Source: Cryptosporangium arvum DSM 44712
GTDB lineage: Bacteria > Actinomycetota > Actinomycetes > Mycobacteriales > Cryptosporangiaceae
Assembly: GCF_000585375.1 (NCBI RefSeq)
Contig: NZ_KK073874.1
Span: forward strand, 6,726,894 to 6,790,893
DNA: 64,000 bases
Direction of reading: 5' to 3'
Numbering within the stretch: the first letter of the stretch is position 1; every line of letters starts with the position of its first letter. The translations under genes were made by a program, and so were the position numbers. A model generated the notes under the pieces. The model did no database searches. It saw nothing but the letters and a program-made list of their open reading frames with translations, and was not told the origin of the DNA. Below are positions 54,609 through 64,000 of the stretch, one piece after another.

Positions 54609-54685
54609 GGTTACAGCGCTCCGTTCCTTCCCAGAGGGGGTGGGGGTGGGTTGATCGCTGTCGACGGACCGACCGCAGCCCGGAC

Positions 54686-54928
54686 TCAGGCGCCGGCGGT
54701 CGACTTCAGCAGCAACCCGAGCGTGATGATGCACGCCAACCAGATCACGCCGGTAGCGATCGTGATCCGGTCGAGGTTCTTCTCCGCGATCGAGGAGCCG
54801 GAGAGGTTCGAGGACACCCCGCCGCCGAACATGCTGGACAGGCCTCCACCCTTACCGCGGTGGAGCAAAATCAGCAGAATCAGCGCCAAGCTCGTCAGGA
54901 CGAGCACGGTCGACACGGCGATGGTCAT
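54686..54928 (-). CDS. secG: Preprotein translocase subunit SecG
   Basis: 80 aa with two helices and the SecG loop LLHRGKGGGLSSMFGGG. Part of SecYEG. The usual upstream neighbours gap-pgk-tpiA are not present here; a two-component system follows instead. Confidence 0.95.
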   Translation of the reverse strand: MTIAVSTVLVLTSLALILLILLHRGKGGGLSSMFGGGVSSNLSGSSIAEKNLDRITIATGVIWLACIITLGLLLKSTAGA

Positions 54929-55125
54929 TGCGGGTGGAGGTTCCTCTCGCTCTCGCGGGGGTCGTCAACACAGGCCCGGTTCTCCGGAGTGCCGCGCTGG
55001 GGCCGCAGCACCACTCGCACAGGATAACTGCCGCGACGGCGGAGACGCGCCATGGTCACCATCCACCCCGTTTTTCCACCGACGATGCAGCCGTTTTCGG
55101 GTTCGGACCACCCGATGGGTTGAGT

Positions 55126-56388
55126 TCAGCGGGGCTGGGGCCGAGCCACCCCGCGCACGCGTGCCGGGGCGGGCTCGCGGGCCGGAGCGGTGAGCGTGGC
55201 CGCGACCGCCGGATCGGCCGCCGGGATCAACACGGTCACCTCCAGGCCGCCTCCGGGCCGGGCGACCGCCTGCACGGTGCCGCCGTGCGCACCGGCCACC
55301 GCGCGCACGATCGACAGGCCCAGGCCGGCTCCGCGCGTCCCGGTACGTTCCACCCCGCCGCGCCGGAACGGCTCGAACAGCCCCGGGACCTCGCGCTGGT
55401 CCAGTTCCGGCCCGTCGTTGGCCACCACCAGCCAGGCCTGCCTGCCGTCACCGCCGGTGCGCACGTTCAAGACGCCGTGGGTGACGTTGTAGCGCACGGC
55501 GTTCTCGACGAGGTTGCCGGCCAGGCGCTCCAGCAGGCTGGGGTCCCCGATCACGACGGCCGGGGCGAAATCCGTGCTGACCTGCAGCGAGAGCCGCTCG
55601 GACTCGGCCTTCACGGCGGCCAGGGTCGAGGGCACGCCGCGCGCGAGGTCGACCGGGACCTGCTTGGCCAGCCGCCCGGTCTGCGCCTCCGTGCGGGCCA
55701 GCAGCAGCAACGCCTCGATCAGCTCGTTCGCCCGGCTGGACGCGTCACGCACGACCGTGCCCATCCGGCGCAGGTCGTCGACGGTCGCGTCCGGGTCGGC
55801 CATCGTCACGTCGATCTCGGTGCGCATGACCGCGAGCGGCGTCCGCAGCTCGTGGCTGGCGTTGGCGACGAATCTCTTCTGGCTGCCGAACGCGGCCGAC
55901 AGCCGGTCGAGCATGCTGTCGAACGTATCGGCGAGCTCCTTGACCTCGTCGTCGGGGCCGGTGTGGTGCAGCCGGTGGTCGAGCGTCTCGGTGGACAGCC
56001 GCCGCGCGGTGGCGGTGACCTGGTGCAGCGGACGCAGGGCCCGGCCGGTCAGCAGGTGGCCGCCGACGACGCCGGCGACCCCGATCGCCAGCAGCGCCAG
56101 GAAGCCCTTCACCATCAGCTCGGTCGTCGTGGTGGACGCCATGCTCGCCTGCCACGCGGTGGCGCTCTCGGTGTGCGTGCTGCCGTCGGCGTCGACGAGC
56201 GTGACGCTGGAGCCCGGCGCGAGCTGGTCGGTGGACATCAGCTGGTCGCGGACCAGGAGCCAGGCCAGGACGAGCAGCAGCAGGCCCGCACCGAAGAGCA
56301 GGACGCCGTTGAGCAGCGTCAGCCGCAGCCGCAGCGTCGGCCGCAGCCGCGCCGGCGCCGGGCCGGTCGTGGCGCCGTAGACCGTCAT
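55126..56388 (-). CDS. Membrane sensor histidine kinase
   Basis: 420 aa. Two helices (about 24-48 and 93-113) frame a short extracytoplasmic loop; HAMP follows, then HisKA with H179 in ASHELRTPLAVMRTEID and HATPase boxes LAGNLVENAVRYN and GAGLGLSIV. It overlaps its response regulator gene by 4 nt. The stimulus is unknown; the loop is about 45 residues with no known domain. Confidence 0.92.
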   Translation of the reverse strand: MTVYGATTGPAPARLRPTLRLRLTLLNGVLLFGAGLLLLVLAWLLVRDQLMSTDQLAPGSSVTLVDADGSTHTESATAWQASMASTTTTELMVKGFLALLAIGVAGVVGGHLLTGRALRPLHQVTATARRLSTETLDHRLHHTGPDDEVKELADTFDSMLDRLSAAFGSQKRFVANASHELRTPLAVMRTEIDVTMADPDATVDDLRRMGTVVRDASSRANELIEALLLLARTEAQTGRLAKQVPVDLARGVPSTLAAVKAESERLSLQVSTDFAPAVVIGDPSLLERLAGNLVENAVRYNVTHGVLNVRTGGDGRQAWLVVANDGPELDQREVPGLFEPFRRGGVERTGTRGAGLGLSIVRAVAGAHGGTVQAVARPGGGLEVTVLIPAADPAVAATLTAPAREPAPARVRGVARPQPR

Positions 56389-57065
56389 CTCGGGGTCACC
56401 CGGTAGCCGGCACCGACCACCGTCTCGATCAGCGGCGGGTCACCGAGCTTCTTGCGCAGCGTCATCATCGTCACCCGCACGGTCGTGGTGAACGGGTCGG
56501 CGTTGGCGTCCCAGACGCGTTCCAGCAGTTCCTCGCTGGAGACGACCGCTCCCCGCGCGGAGAGCAGCACCTCGAGGACGCCGAACTCCTTGCGGGTGAG
56601 GTCGACCGGGCGGCCGGCCCGGCTGACCACTCTGCGGGCCGGGTCGAGCTCGACGTCGCCGACGGTCAGCACCGGGGGCGCCGGCGGCGTGGCCCTGCGC
56701 CCGAGCGCACGCACCCGGGCCACCAGCTCCTCGAACGCGAACGGCTTGGCCAGGTAGTCGTCGGCGCCGATACCGAGACCCTCGACGCGGTCGGCGACCG
56801 TCCCGCTGGCGGTGAGCATCAGCACGCGGGTGAGCGACCCGGAGGCCGCCAGCTCGGTGCAGATCACGTCGCCGTGGACGCCGGGCAGGTCGCGGTCGAG
56901 CACGACGACGTCGTAGCGGGTGACGGTGGCCATCTCCTGGCCGTCGGTGCCGTTGTACGCGGTGTCGACGGCCATTCCCTCACGGCGCAGCCCGCGCGCC
57001 ACCGCGTCGGCCAGGTTGCGCTCGTCCTCGATCACCAGCACCCGCACGTCCGTGCCCCTCACCAT
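56385..57065 (-). CDS. OmpR-family response regulator
   Basis: 226 aa. Receiver with D57 in VVLDRDLPG, Lys in DYLAKPFAFEE, and a winged-helix C-terminus ending GDPPLIETVVGAGYRV. ATG at 57065; an alternative GTG six codons in would trim the head to VRVLVIE. Partner of the kinase encoded just downstream. Confidence 0.93.
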   Translation of the reverse strand: MVRGTDVRVLVIEDERNLADAVARGLRREGMAVDTAYNGTDGQEMATVTRYDVVVLDRDLPGVHGDVICTELAASGSLTRVLMLTASGTVADRVEGLGIGADDYLAKPFAFEELVARVRALGRRATPPAPPVLTVGDVELDPARRVVSRAGRPVDLTRKEFGVLEVLLSARGAVVSSEELLERVWDANADPFTTTVRVTMMTLRKKLGDPPLIETVVGAGYRVTPR

Positions 57066-57135
57066 CGTTCAGAACTTCCGTCACGACGGTAAGCGGTCGG
57101 GTCACGCCGCGGCCAGGATGCCGCGGCGTGACCAC

Positions 57136-57789
57136 TCAATTACCCGGTGGTTCGAGCACGATCGTGGTGCCGGGTCCGCCGGCCACCTGCAGCGTGCGCA
57201 GGTGCAGCAGTGCCGGGTGCTCCTCGAGCAGCCGGGCGGTGTTCGCCAGCGCGCGCAGCGCCGCCGCCTCGCCCCGGGCCCGCTCGAGGTCGGCGCGGGC
57301 CCGCTCGGTGGCGAGGGCCGTCTCGGCGTACGCGCGCCGCAGCTCCGCCCCGAGCATGAGGTCCTTGACGTCCACCGCGTCGACCGTGACGCCGAGCGGC
57401 TCGGTGGCCGCGGCCACCGTCGCCGTCAGACCCTCGCCGAGGGCCGCACGATCGCGCAGGGCGTCCGCGAGGGCCAGGACGGTCACCCGGTCGCGCAGCG
57501 CCGCCTGCACGGCCGCGTAGAGCATCTGAAGGGCGTCGGTGGCGGCCGCGTGGAACGCCGCCGGGTCGGCCACCCGCCACCGGACCGTCGCGCTCACCTT
57601 CACGGCCAGCCCGTCGGCGGTGAGCAGTTCCTGGCCGGGCACGGTCAGCAGCTGCGGCCGCAGGTCGACCGGGAACAGCTGGGTCCGGCGGCGCCGGTAG
57701 GTGTGCCGCCCCGGCCCGAGCACCGGGCCGGCCACACCGTCCCGATAGGTGACCACACGCTCGTACTCCATCACGGTGACCTTGGCCAT
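57136..57789 (-). CDS. Small SPFH/Band 7 (slipin-like) protein
   Basis: 217 aa, unusually short. The SPFH core is present (VVTYRDGVAGPVLGPGRH, TADGLAVKVSATVRWRVADP) and a predicted coiled-coil (ALATERARADLERARGEAAA) follows, but no N-terminal membrane helix is obvious. SPFH proteins form membrane scaffolds. An AAGGAGG box precedes the ATG at 57789; the long upstream frame is not genic. Confidence 0.8.
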   Translation of the reverse strand: MAKVTVMEYERVVTYRDGVAGPVLGPGRHTYRRRRTQLFPVDLRPQLLTVPGQELLTADGLAVKVSATVRWRVADPAAFHAAATDALQMLYAAVQAALRDRVTVLALADALRDRAALGEGLTATVAAATEPLGVTVDAVDVKDLMLGAELRRAYAETALATERARADLERARGEAAALRALANTARLLEEHPALLHLRTLQVAGGPGTTIVLEPPGN

Positions 57790-58177
57790 CGTCGCCTCCT
57801 TCGGCCGGTGTGGACACGGGCCCGCGACCTCCGACGCGGTGGTGGGGGCATTCGCCTGTGGAGCGAGCCCGCAGGACCACCGAACCGGGGGTTCGGCCAC
57901 GGACCCGTGCCGGGATGGGGTTGAACCCCTGCTGGGTGTTATGAGCACCTGGAGAGGAGCGCCTACCCGCGGGACGAGGCCGGTGATACCGGTTCGCCGC
58001 TGGCCACCCCGGAATGACGGTAAGCCGGACCGGGCGAAGCGGCAATTGATAAACGGTGCATCACGACTTCGCACGGGCCCCACGACGTATGCCCGATACG
58101 TCCACGTTGGACATCGTCTGTCGCCGACCGTGCGTGAAGCGGCGTCGGCGCGGTGTGGTATCGATCGCGGGGTGCGC
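57790..58177. other. Intergenic region with no recognisable gene
   Basis: 388 bp between divergent genes. Open frames in both strands lack domain resemblance and have no good starts. No tRNA, riboswitch or strong hairpin found by eye. Presumably holds the promoters of the SPFH and HEAT-like genes. Confidence 0.45.
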
Positions 58178-59128
58178 ATGCTGTCGACTCCCCCACCACC
58201 GCCCCCATCGACCCCGACACCACTCGTGGGCCTCGATGCGGTCCCGTGGAACCGGCTGCACCACGCCTACGGTTCCGCCACGGACGTCCCCGGGCACCTG
58301 CGATCGTTGCGGTCGAGCGACCCCGACGTCCGGCAGAACGCCTGCGCGGCGCTGCTCGGCACCGTCTACCACCACGGGACCCGCTGGCAGGCGACCCGTT
58401 ACGTGGTGCAGTTCGTCGTCGGGCTGGTGGAGGCGCGGGACACCCCCGACCGCGCGGTGCTGATCGGCCTGCTGCGCGCGCTGTCGGTCGGCGACCGCGA
58501 GGACGGCGAACTCCCGTTCTCGTCCGCGGCCGCGTTCGCGGCGGCGAGCGGCGTCACGTCGGAGACCGAGCGCACGGTGCTCACCTGGCTCTACGACGAG
58601 GAGACCCGTCCCGACGAGGCGCAGCTCGCCGCCACCGACGCGGTGGCCGCCTACTGGGCCCAGGCGGCCTACGAGGCCGGCGCACGGCACGGCTACCGGT
58701 ACCTCAACTGGCTCTCCGACCCCGACCCCGCGGTCGCCGCCGGCGCCGCCGAGCTGCTGGTCTGGTTCCCCGAGACGCCCGGCATCGTGCCGTCACTGCT
58801 GGCCGTCCCGGCCGACGACGCGCACGCGCTCGCCCGCTCGTCGGCGAACCTGAGCCTCGGGCACCTGGCCCGCAGCGCCGAGGGCGGGAACGTCGAGATC
58901 GACTCCCGGCTGGTCGACCTCCTCGGCGCACCGCACGTCACGGTCTCGCTGACGGCCGCCGTGGCACTGGCCTACCGGCACGGCACCTCGCTGCCGCCCG
59001 GGGCGCTCCAGGTGCTCCAGAACGCCCGCAACCACAAGGTGGGGCGTCGCGAATGGGCCGACAGCTGGCCCTGGGACCGGCCGCCGGCCGCGTTCGCCGA
59101 ACTAGCCCTCCGCCGGGCGACCCGCTGA
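58178..59128 (+). CDS. HEAT-repeat-like protein
   Basis: 316 aa of repeated helical pairs. [24 protein letters not shown] and [16 protein letters not shown] look like HEAT or armadillo units; the rest is similarly Ala/Leu-rich. Binding scaffold is expected; partner unknown. ATG at 58178 or GTG at 58172. The 3' end overlaps dxs by 27 bp on the opposite strand. Confidence 0.75.
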   Translation: MLSTPPPPPPSTPTPLVGLDAVPWNRLHHAYGSATDVPGHLRSLRSSDPDVRQNACAALLGTVYHHGTRWQATRYVVQFVVGLVEARDTPDRAVLIGLLRALSVGDREDGELPFSSAAAFAAASGVTSETERTVLTWLYDEETRPDEAQLAATDAVAAYWAQAAYEAGARHGYRYLNWLSDPDPAVAAGAAELLVWFPETPGIVPSLLAVPADDAHALARSSANLSLGHLARSAEGGNVEIDSRLVDLLGAPHVTVSLTAAVALAYRHGTSLPPGALQVLQNARNHKVGRREWADSWPWDRPPAAFAELALRRATR

Positions 59129-61036
59129 GAACGACTCGTCGGTGGGTTGCTCGGCCAGGGAGGCCACCCACTCGGTGATCCGGCGGGCGACGTCCTGCGC
59201 GGTGAGCCCCAGGTCGGCCAGGATCTCCGAGCGGGAACCGTGCGGGTGCCACGCGGCGGGCACGCCGATGTCGCGCACCGGCACCGACACCCCGGCGTCG
59301 GAGAGGGCCTGCACCAGCGCGGTGCCGACGCCCCCGGCGCGGACGCCGTCCTCCAGCGACACGACCAGGGCCGCGTCCTTCGCGAGCGTCACGAGCGCGT
59401 CGTCGACCGGGCGCACCCAGCGCGGGTCGACCACGGTGACGCGGATCCCGTGCTCGGCGGCCCGCGCGGCGACCTCGACCGCGGTGTGCGCGAACGCGCC
59501 GACCGAGACCAGCAGCACATCGGGCTTCCGGCCGGCGTCGACGAGCACGTCGACCCCGCCGACGCGCGCCACCGCGGGCAGGTCGACCGGCACCGCGCCG
59601 GTCGGGAACCGCACCACGGTCGGTCCGTCGGAGACCGCCACGGCCTCGCGGAACTCCTCGCGCAGGGTCGCGGCGTCACGCGGGGCCGCCACCCGGATCC
59701 CGGGCACCACGCCGAGGATCGACAGGTCCCAGATGCCGTAGTGGCTCGGCCCGTCGGGGCCGGTGATGCCGGCCCGGTCCAGCACGAACGTCACCGGCAG
59801 GCCGTGCATCGCGACGTCGAGCAGCGTCTGGTCGAACGCGCGGTTGAGGAACGTGGCGTACACCGCCACCACCGGGTGCATGCCGCCCATCGCCAGGCCG
59901 GCGGCGGAGGTCACCGCGTGCTGCTCGGCGATGCCGACGTCGAACGCCCGCTCCGGGTACTTCTCCGCGATCCGGTTGATGCCGGTCGGGATCGCCATCG
60001 CGGCCGTGATGCCGACGACGTCCGGCCGCTCGTCGGCGACCGCGACCAACTCCTCGGCGAAGACCTTCGTCCACTTCAGCGCCGGAGCCGCGAGCGGCGT
60101 GCCGGTCGCCGGGTCGAACGCGCCGGGCCCGTGGAAGTTGTCGGCCTCGTCGGCCTCGGCCGGCGCGTACCCGAAGCCCTTGCGGGTGACCGTGTGCACG
60201 ATCACCGGGCCGCCGAACGACTTGGCCCGGCGCAGCGCCGACTCGAGCGCGCCCAGGTCGTGCCCGTCGACCGGGCCGACGTACTTGAGGCCGAGGTCCT
60301 CGAACATGCCCTGCGGGCTGATCGCGTCCTTCAGGCCCCTCTTGACGCCGTGCAGCGCGTCGTAGAGCGGCGCACCGACCAGCGGGGTGCGCGAGAGCGA
60401 GTCACGCACCAGGTCGAGCACGCGCTCGTACCCGGGGTTGAGGCGCAGCGTCGCGAGGTGGTTGGCCAGGCCGCCGATCGTCGGCGCGTAGGAGCGGCCG
60501 TTGTCGTTGACCACGATGACGACCTGCCGGTCCTTGCCCGCGGCGATGTTGTTGATCGCCTCCCAGCACATACCGCCGGTGAGCGCGCCGTCACCGACGA
60601 CCGCGACCACCGCCCGCTTCTCCTCACGCAGCGCGAACGCCTTGGCCAGGCCGTCGGCGTAGGAGAGCGCGGTGGAGGCGTGCGAGTTCTCGATCAGGTC
60701 GTGCGGCGACTCCGCCCGGCTGGGGTAGCCGGAGAGGCCACCGCGCTGGCGCAGCTTCTCGAAGTCCTGCCGACCGGTGAGCAGCTTGTGCACGTAGGCC
60801 TGGTGACCGGTGTCGAACAGGATCTTGTCGGTCGGCGAGTCGAACACCCGGTGCAGCGCGATCGTCAGCTCGACCGCACCGAGGTTGGGGCCGAGGTGAC
60901 CTCCGGTGCGTGACACCTTGGCCACCAGGAAGTCACGGATCTCCGCGGCCAGCGTGGGCAAGGCCTCCGCGGGCAGGGCCCGCAGGTCCTCAGGAGTGGA
61001 CACGCTGGCCAGCAGCTCATGGGCCTGGTCGGTCAC
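59102..61036 (-). CDS. dxs: 1-deoxy-D-xylulose-5-phosphate synthase
   Basis: 644 aa, first step of the MEP isoprenoid pathway. TPP motif [16 protein letters not shown], pyrimidine-binding [15 protein letters not shown] and C-terminal domain ending [17 protein letters not shown] are complete. GTG at 61036. Isoprenoids from this route feed menaquinone and the farnesyl group used by CtaB. Confidence 0.97.
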   Translation of the reverse strand: MTDQAHELLASVSTPEDLRALPAEALPTLAAEIRDFLVAKVSRTGGHLGPNLGAVELTIALHRVFDSPTDKILFDTGHQAYVHKLLTGRQDFEKLRQRGGLSGYPSRAESPHDLIENSHASTALSYADGLAKAFALREEKRAVVAVVGDGALTGGMCWEAINNIAAGKDRQVVIVVNDNGRSYAPTIGGLANHLATLRLNPGYERVLDLVRDSLSRTPLVGAPLYDALHGVKRGLKDAISPQGMFEDLGLKYVGPVDGHDLGALESALRRAKSFGGPVIVHTVTRKGFGYAPAEADEADNFHGPGAFDPATGTPLAAPALKWTKVFAEELVAVADERPDVVGITAAMAIPTGINRIAEKYPERAFDVGIAEQHAVTSAAGLAMGGMHPVVAVYATFLNRAFDQTLLDVAMHGLPVTFVLDRAGITGPDGPSHYGIWDLSILGVVPGIRVAAPRDAATLREEFREAVAVSDGPTVVRFPTGAVPVDLPAVARVGGVDVLVDAGRKPDVLLVSVGAFAHTAVEVAARAAEHGIRVTVVDPRWVRPVDDALVTLAKDAALVVSLEDGVRAGGVGTALVQALSDAGVSVPVRDIGVPAAWHPHGSRSEILADLGLTAQDVARRITEWVASLAEQPTDESFSAGRPAEG

Positions 61037-61165
61037 GGTGGCGGCAACTCCTCGCGCTGCGGGGTGTGGGGGGCGAGGTTTTCGAGTCTAGCTACGCCCT
61101 GCTCATCTGCATCTCGAGCCCGGTGACGCGCACAGAAACTTCACAAAACGAAAGGCCTCGGGCCG

Positions 61166-62266
61166 TCACTGCAGGCCGGCCGCCTTGCAGGCCGCCGCGT
61201 AGTCGGCGGTGCAGATCTGCGCCACCGTGTAGAACTGGTCGTTGACCACGGTGTTCTTGATGTTGTCCTTGGTGACCGCGATCGGGGTCAGCAGCACCGA
61301 CGGCACCTGCTTGGCGCCGTTGTCGACCTTCGAGTCGGCGCCGACGACGTCACTGCCCAGGACCAGGGCCACCGCCATCTCGGCGGCTTTCTCGGCCTCC
61401 GGCTGGATCGCCTTGTACACGGTCATGTACTGGTCGCCGTTGATGATCCGCTGGATCGCGGCGAGCTCGGCGTCCTGGCCGGTGACCGGCGGGAGCGGGC
61501 TGACGCCGGCGGCCTTCATGGCGGCGATCGCGCCACCGGCGGTGCCGTCGTTCGCGGCGTAGACGCCGACGAAGCCGTCCTTGCCCAGCGTGGAGATCTG
61601 GCCGTCCATGAACGTCTGGGCGTTCTCCGGCTTCCACTCCGGCGTGAAGTAGTCGTCGGTGGGCCGGAGCGTGAAGCCCGACGTGCTCAGCACCGACTTC
61701 GCGCCCTTGTTGAACAGCCGCGCGTTGTTGTCGGTCGGCGAACCGTTGATCATGACGACGGTGCCGCTCGTCGTGCCGTCTTCCTTGAGCTTGTCGACGA
61801 GCGAGGTGGCCTGCAGGGCACCGACCTTCTCGTTGTCGAACGAGATGTAGTAGTCGACGTCCGCGCCGGTGACGAGCCGGTCGTAGGAGATGACCGGGAC
61901 CTTCTTGGCCTTGGCCGCGCGGACGATGGTGGCGGCCGCGGCCCCGTCGACCGGGTCGAGGACGAGCACCTTGGCGTCGTCGTTCAGCGCGGACTCGGCC
62001 TGCTGCTGCTGCGTGTCGGTCTGCTGGTTGGCGTTGCTGTACACGACCTCGCAGCGGGCGCAGAGCGCCTTGACCTTCGCCTCGAAGAGCGGCTTGTCGA
62101 ACTGCTCGTACCGGGTCGTCTGCGATTCCGGGAGCAACAGGGCGATTTTGGCGGTGTCGCTGCTCCGGTCCGAGTCGGAGCCCTCGTCCGAGCTCTCGCA
62201 GGCCGTCGTGCCGAGCGCCAGCAGCACGGCGGCGGCAACAGCGACGCCGCGACGCAGAGTGAACAC
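61166..62266 (-). CDS. Sugar-binding lipoprotein (XylF-like ABC substrate-binding protein)
   Basis: 366 aa. Signal sequence with lipobox GTTAC, then the periplasmic-binding fold I (SBP_2, XylF-like) with KIALLLPES, VPVISYDRLV and TGQDAE. GTG at 62266 has GGGAGG 6 nt upstream. No ATPase or permease follows, so its transporter is elsewhere or absent. Divergent from a ROK regulator, which may respond to the same sugar. Confidence 0.85.
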   Translation of the reverse strand: MFTLRRGVAVAAAVLLALGTTACESSDEGSDSDRSSDTAKIALLLPESQTTRYEQFDKPLFEAKVKALCARCEVVYSNANQQTDTQQQQAESALNDDAKVLVLDPVDGAAAATIVRAAKAKKVPVISYDRLVTGADVDYYISFDNEKVGALQATSLVDKLKEDGTTSGTVVMINGSPTDNNARLFNKGAKSVLSTSGFTLRPTDDYFTPEWKPENAQTFMDGQISTLGKDGFVGVYAANDGTAGGAIAAMKAAGVSPLPPVTGQDAELAAIQRIINGDQYMTVYKAIQPEAEKAAEMAVALVLGSDVVGADSKVDNGAKQVPSVLLTPIAVTKDNIKNTVVNDQFYTVAQICTADYAAACKAAGLQ

Positions 62267-62469
62267 CAATCCTCCCGATGGGAACGCCACGGTAACACCG
62301 GATCGACGCGCAGGGCCGATGGTCTGCACCTTTCGCTTCGGACGCGGGTTCCGTCAAGGAGCACCCATAACGGTTTGGTTTCGTCACAGACCCGACAGTC
62401 AGCTGGATCGATAAAGGCGGCGAATGCCTCTAATCTCGCAGTTGAAGCCGCAGGGAGTGACCGGGTTTT

Positions 62470-62506
62470 GTGTCGCGTTGACAGAACTGACGACACGCCC
62501 GAATAT
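62470..62506 (+). promoter_or_regulatory. Promoter and dyad of the ROK gene
   Basis: TTGACA (62478-62483), 17-bp spacer and GAATAT (62501-62506). GTGTCG (62470-62475) and CGACAC (62491-62496) flank the -35 as a perfect 6-bp dyad. The predicted transcription start falls at or next to the ATG (62513), so the mRNA may be leaderless. Confidence 0.5.
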
Positions 62507-62512
62507 TCCTCC

Positions 62513-63694
62513 ATGACTGACCAGGTGTCCGGTGTCATCGCGCTGGGCGGAAACCAACGCCGCCTCGCCGATGCCCTGCGGGCGATGGGACCGAGTACCC
62601 GAGCGGATCTGGCCGCGGCGACCGGTCTCTCCAGAGCCACCGTCTCGACTACGCTGAGTGATCTCGCGGACGTCGGCCTGGTCGTCGAACCCGGGGGCAC
62701 CGCACCCGCCGGGCCCGCCGGTGGGCGGCCCGCGGCCGTCGTCCAGCTCGCGCCCGGAGCGGGCGTCGTCGCCGGGGTGGACATCGGGCGGCGGCACGTG
62801 AACGTCGCCGTCGCCGACCTCGCGCACACCGTCATCGCCGAGCGTGGCGAGCGACTCGCGCCCGACGGGGAACCCACCGCCGAGCACACGCTCGACCTCG
62901 CCGCGTCGCTCGTCGTCGCGGCGGTGGAGGAGTCCGGCCACCGCATGGCCGACGTCATCGGCGTCGGCCTCGGTCTGCCGGCTCCGGTCGTGAGCGGCAC
63001 CGGGCTGCTCGGCGCGTCGAACATACTGCCCGCGTGGGCCGGGCTGGCCCCGTCACTCGAGCTCGGGCGGCGTCTCGCCCTCCCCGTCCACGTCGAGAAC
63101 GACGCCAACCTGGGCGCGCTCTCCGAGCACACCTGGGGCGCCGGGCGTGGCAGCGAAGCACTCGTCTACCTGAAGCTCGGCACCGGGATCGGCGGCGGGC
63201 TCGTCGTCGGCGGCCGGTTGTTCCGCGGTATCTCCGGCACCGCCGGGGAGATCGGCCACCTGAGCCTGGACGCGGCCGGCGACGTGTGCCGGTGCGGCAA
63301 CCGCGGCTGCCTCGAGCTGGTGGCCGGCGGGGCGGCGCTGGTCTCGGTGCTGGGACGCGGGCGACCGGAGGTGCGGACGCTGGCCGACGTCGTCCGGCTG
63401 GTCGCCGACGGTGACGCCCCGTGCCGGCGGATCGTCTCGGACGCCGGCACCGCGATCGGCATCGCGCTCGGCGGCCTGGTCAACCTGCTCAACCCGGACC
63501 GGGTCGTGGTGGGCGGCGAGCTGGCCGCCACCGGCCGCGTCCTGCTCGATCCGCTGCGCCACGCGCTGGGCCGCAGCGCGGTGCCGTCGGCCGTCGACGC
63601 GGTGGACGTGGTGCAGGGCACCCTGGGCGGGCGCGCCGAAGCCCTGGGCGCGGTGGCCCTGGTCCTGCGCGAACCCTCCCCCGCCGTCCCCTGA
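62513..63694 (+). CDS. ROK-family transcriptional regulator
   Basis: 393 aa. N-terminal winged HTH (STRADLAAATGLSRATVSTTL), then the actin-like ROK domain with GVDIGRRHVNVAVAD, EIGHLSL and the zinc motif CRCGNRGCLE. Usually a sugar-responsive repressor. Divergent from the sugar-binding lipoprotein, so that gene is the likely target (inference). ATG at 62513. Confidence 0.9.
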   Translation: MTDQVSGVIALGGNQRRLADALRAMGPSTRADLAAATGLSRATVSTTLSDLADVGLVVEPGGTAPAGPAGGRPAAVVQLAPGAGVVAGVDIGRRHVNVAVADLAHTVIAERGERLAPDGEPTAEHTLDLAASLVVAAVEESGHRMADVIGVGLGLPAPVVSGTGLLGASNILPAWAGLAPSLELGRRLALPVHVENDANLGALSEHTWGAGRGSEALVYLKLGTGIGGGLVVGGRLFRGISGTAGEIGHLSLDAAGDVCRCGNRGCLELVAGGAALVSVLGRGRPEVRTLADVVRLVADGDAPCRRIVSDAGTAIGIALGGLVNLLNPDRVVVGGELAATGRVLLDPLRHALGRSAVPSAVDAVDVVQGTLGGRAEALGAVALVLREPSPAVP

Positions 63695-63697
63695 GCG

Positions 63698-64000
63698 CTA
63701 CCCGCCCGCGGGGACGAGCGTGCCGACGCACTCCACGTGGTGGGTCATCGGGAACGCGTCGAACGCACGCACCCGGGTGAGCACGTACCCCTCCTCGGCG
63801 AAGGTCGCGACGTCGCGGGCGAACGCCGCCGGGTCGCACGCCACGTAGGCGACGGCCCGGGGGGTTCGTGCCGCCACCTCGCGCACCACCGCGGCGCCCG
63901 CTCCGGACCGGGGCGGGTCGAGCACCACCAGGTCGTGCTCGCCGGCCAGCCCGCCGTCCAGCGCCTTGTCGACCCGCGCGGTGACGACCTCGACGTTGGC
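63698..64000 (-). CDS. RNA (uracil-C5) methyltransferase, 3' part only
   Basis: The last 100 codons of a TrmA/RlmD-type class I methyltransferase whose start is outside the window. LVVLDPPRSGAG, then VAYVACDPAAFARD with the catalytic Cys, and the terminal FPMTHHVECVG are typical. It makes 5-methyluridine in tRNA or rRNA; which one cannot be told from this part. Truncated by the right edge. Confidence 0.85.
   Translation of the reverse strand, partial: ANVEVVTARVDKALDGGLAGEHDLVVLDPPRSGAGAAVVREVAARTPRAVAYVACDPAAFARDVATFAEEGYVLTRVRAFDAFPMTHHVECVGTLVPAGG

Noticed and set aside
57749-58171. Upstream extension of the HEAT-like gene frame
   Set aside because: The extension reads as random sequence without a family match, and the domain starts only after the ATG at 58178.

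Overview
The window is high-GC DNA (roughly 70% or more by eye) from an actinobacterium. The diagnostic genes are RbpA, OpcA beside Zwf, a SufU-type SUF operon led by SufR, AcnR beside aconitase, an acVLRF1 peptidyl-tRNA hydrolase and many GTG starts. A spore-forming or filamentous family (Cryptosporangiaceae or Micromonosporaceae-like) is a guess. I see no tRNA, rRNA, CRISPR array, insertion sequence or prophage. Most of the window is chromosomal housekeeping DNA with a few accessory islands.

Layout. 0-8.8 kb: the 3' part of a PH-domain protein, a PAP2-type membrane phosphatase, a sirtuin, a FlK-like thioesterase coupled to a metallo-beta-lactamase-fold hydrolase, asparagine synthetase, an aminopeptidase P, and two tandem secreted paralogues of unknown function. 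9-13.5 kb: aconitase, its TetR regulator AcnR and a methyltransferase. 13.6-25 kb: an envelope region with a peptidoglycan-binding LAS-type peptidase and a fused NodB deacetylase/GT2 synthase resembling the MatB-type synthases of Streptomyces. It also holds four single-pass membrane proteins that share one juxtamembrane motif and leaderless-type promoters, plus an ABC exporter, exonuclease III and an enoyl-CoA hydratase. 25-34.5 kb: an ABC-F protein, a zinc metallopeptidase, an ABC transporter/two-component operon, a DUF2975-HTH pair behind a striking palindromic operator, acVLRF1, a scar of a lost LuxR-type gene, and an MFS transporter. 34.5-41.2 kb: the operon sufR-B-D-Rieske-C-S-U-T, read on the minus strand. 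41.3-47 kb: an AAC(3)-like acetyltransferase, purU, ctaA, an SDR and ctaB. 47.2-55 kb: tkt-tal and zwf-opcA-pgl, then rbpA and secG. 55-64 kb: a two-component system, a small SPFH protein, a HEAT-like protein, dxs, a sugar-binding lipoprotein divergent from a ROK regulator, and the 3' end of an RNA uracil methyltransferase.

How it works together. tkt, tal, zwf, opcA and pgl supply the pentose phosphate pathway. CtaA and CtaB make haem A for cytochrome oxidase. The SUF operon builds Fe-S clusters, including those for aconitase. Two regulatory sites sit at the head of the suf operon: a CAAC-N6-GTTG element over the sufR start, and an IdeR/DtxR-like iron box between sufR and the divergent acetyltransferase.

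The best candidate for an undescribed system is the 13.6-25 kb envelope region. The proteins starting at 15220, 21398, 23293 and 24446 have unrelated low-complexity domains, but each carries the same block (PVF, L or V, D, two small residues, G, then a basic run) immediately before its only membrane helix. Each also has a TANNNT hexamer 6-7 nt before its start codon. One of them directly precedes the synthase gene.
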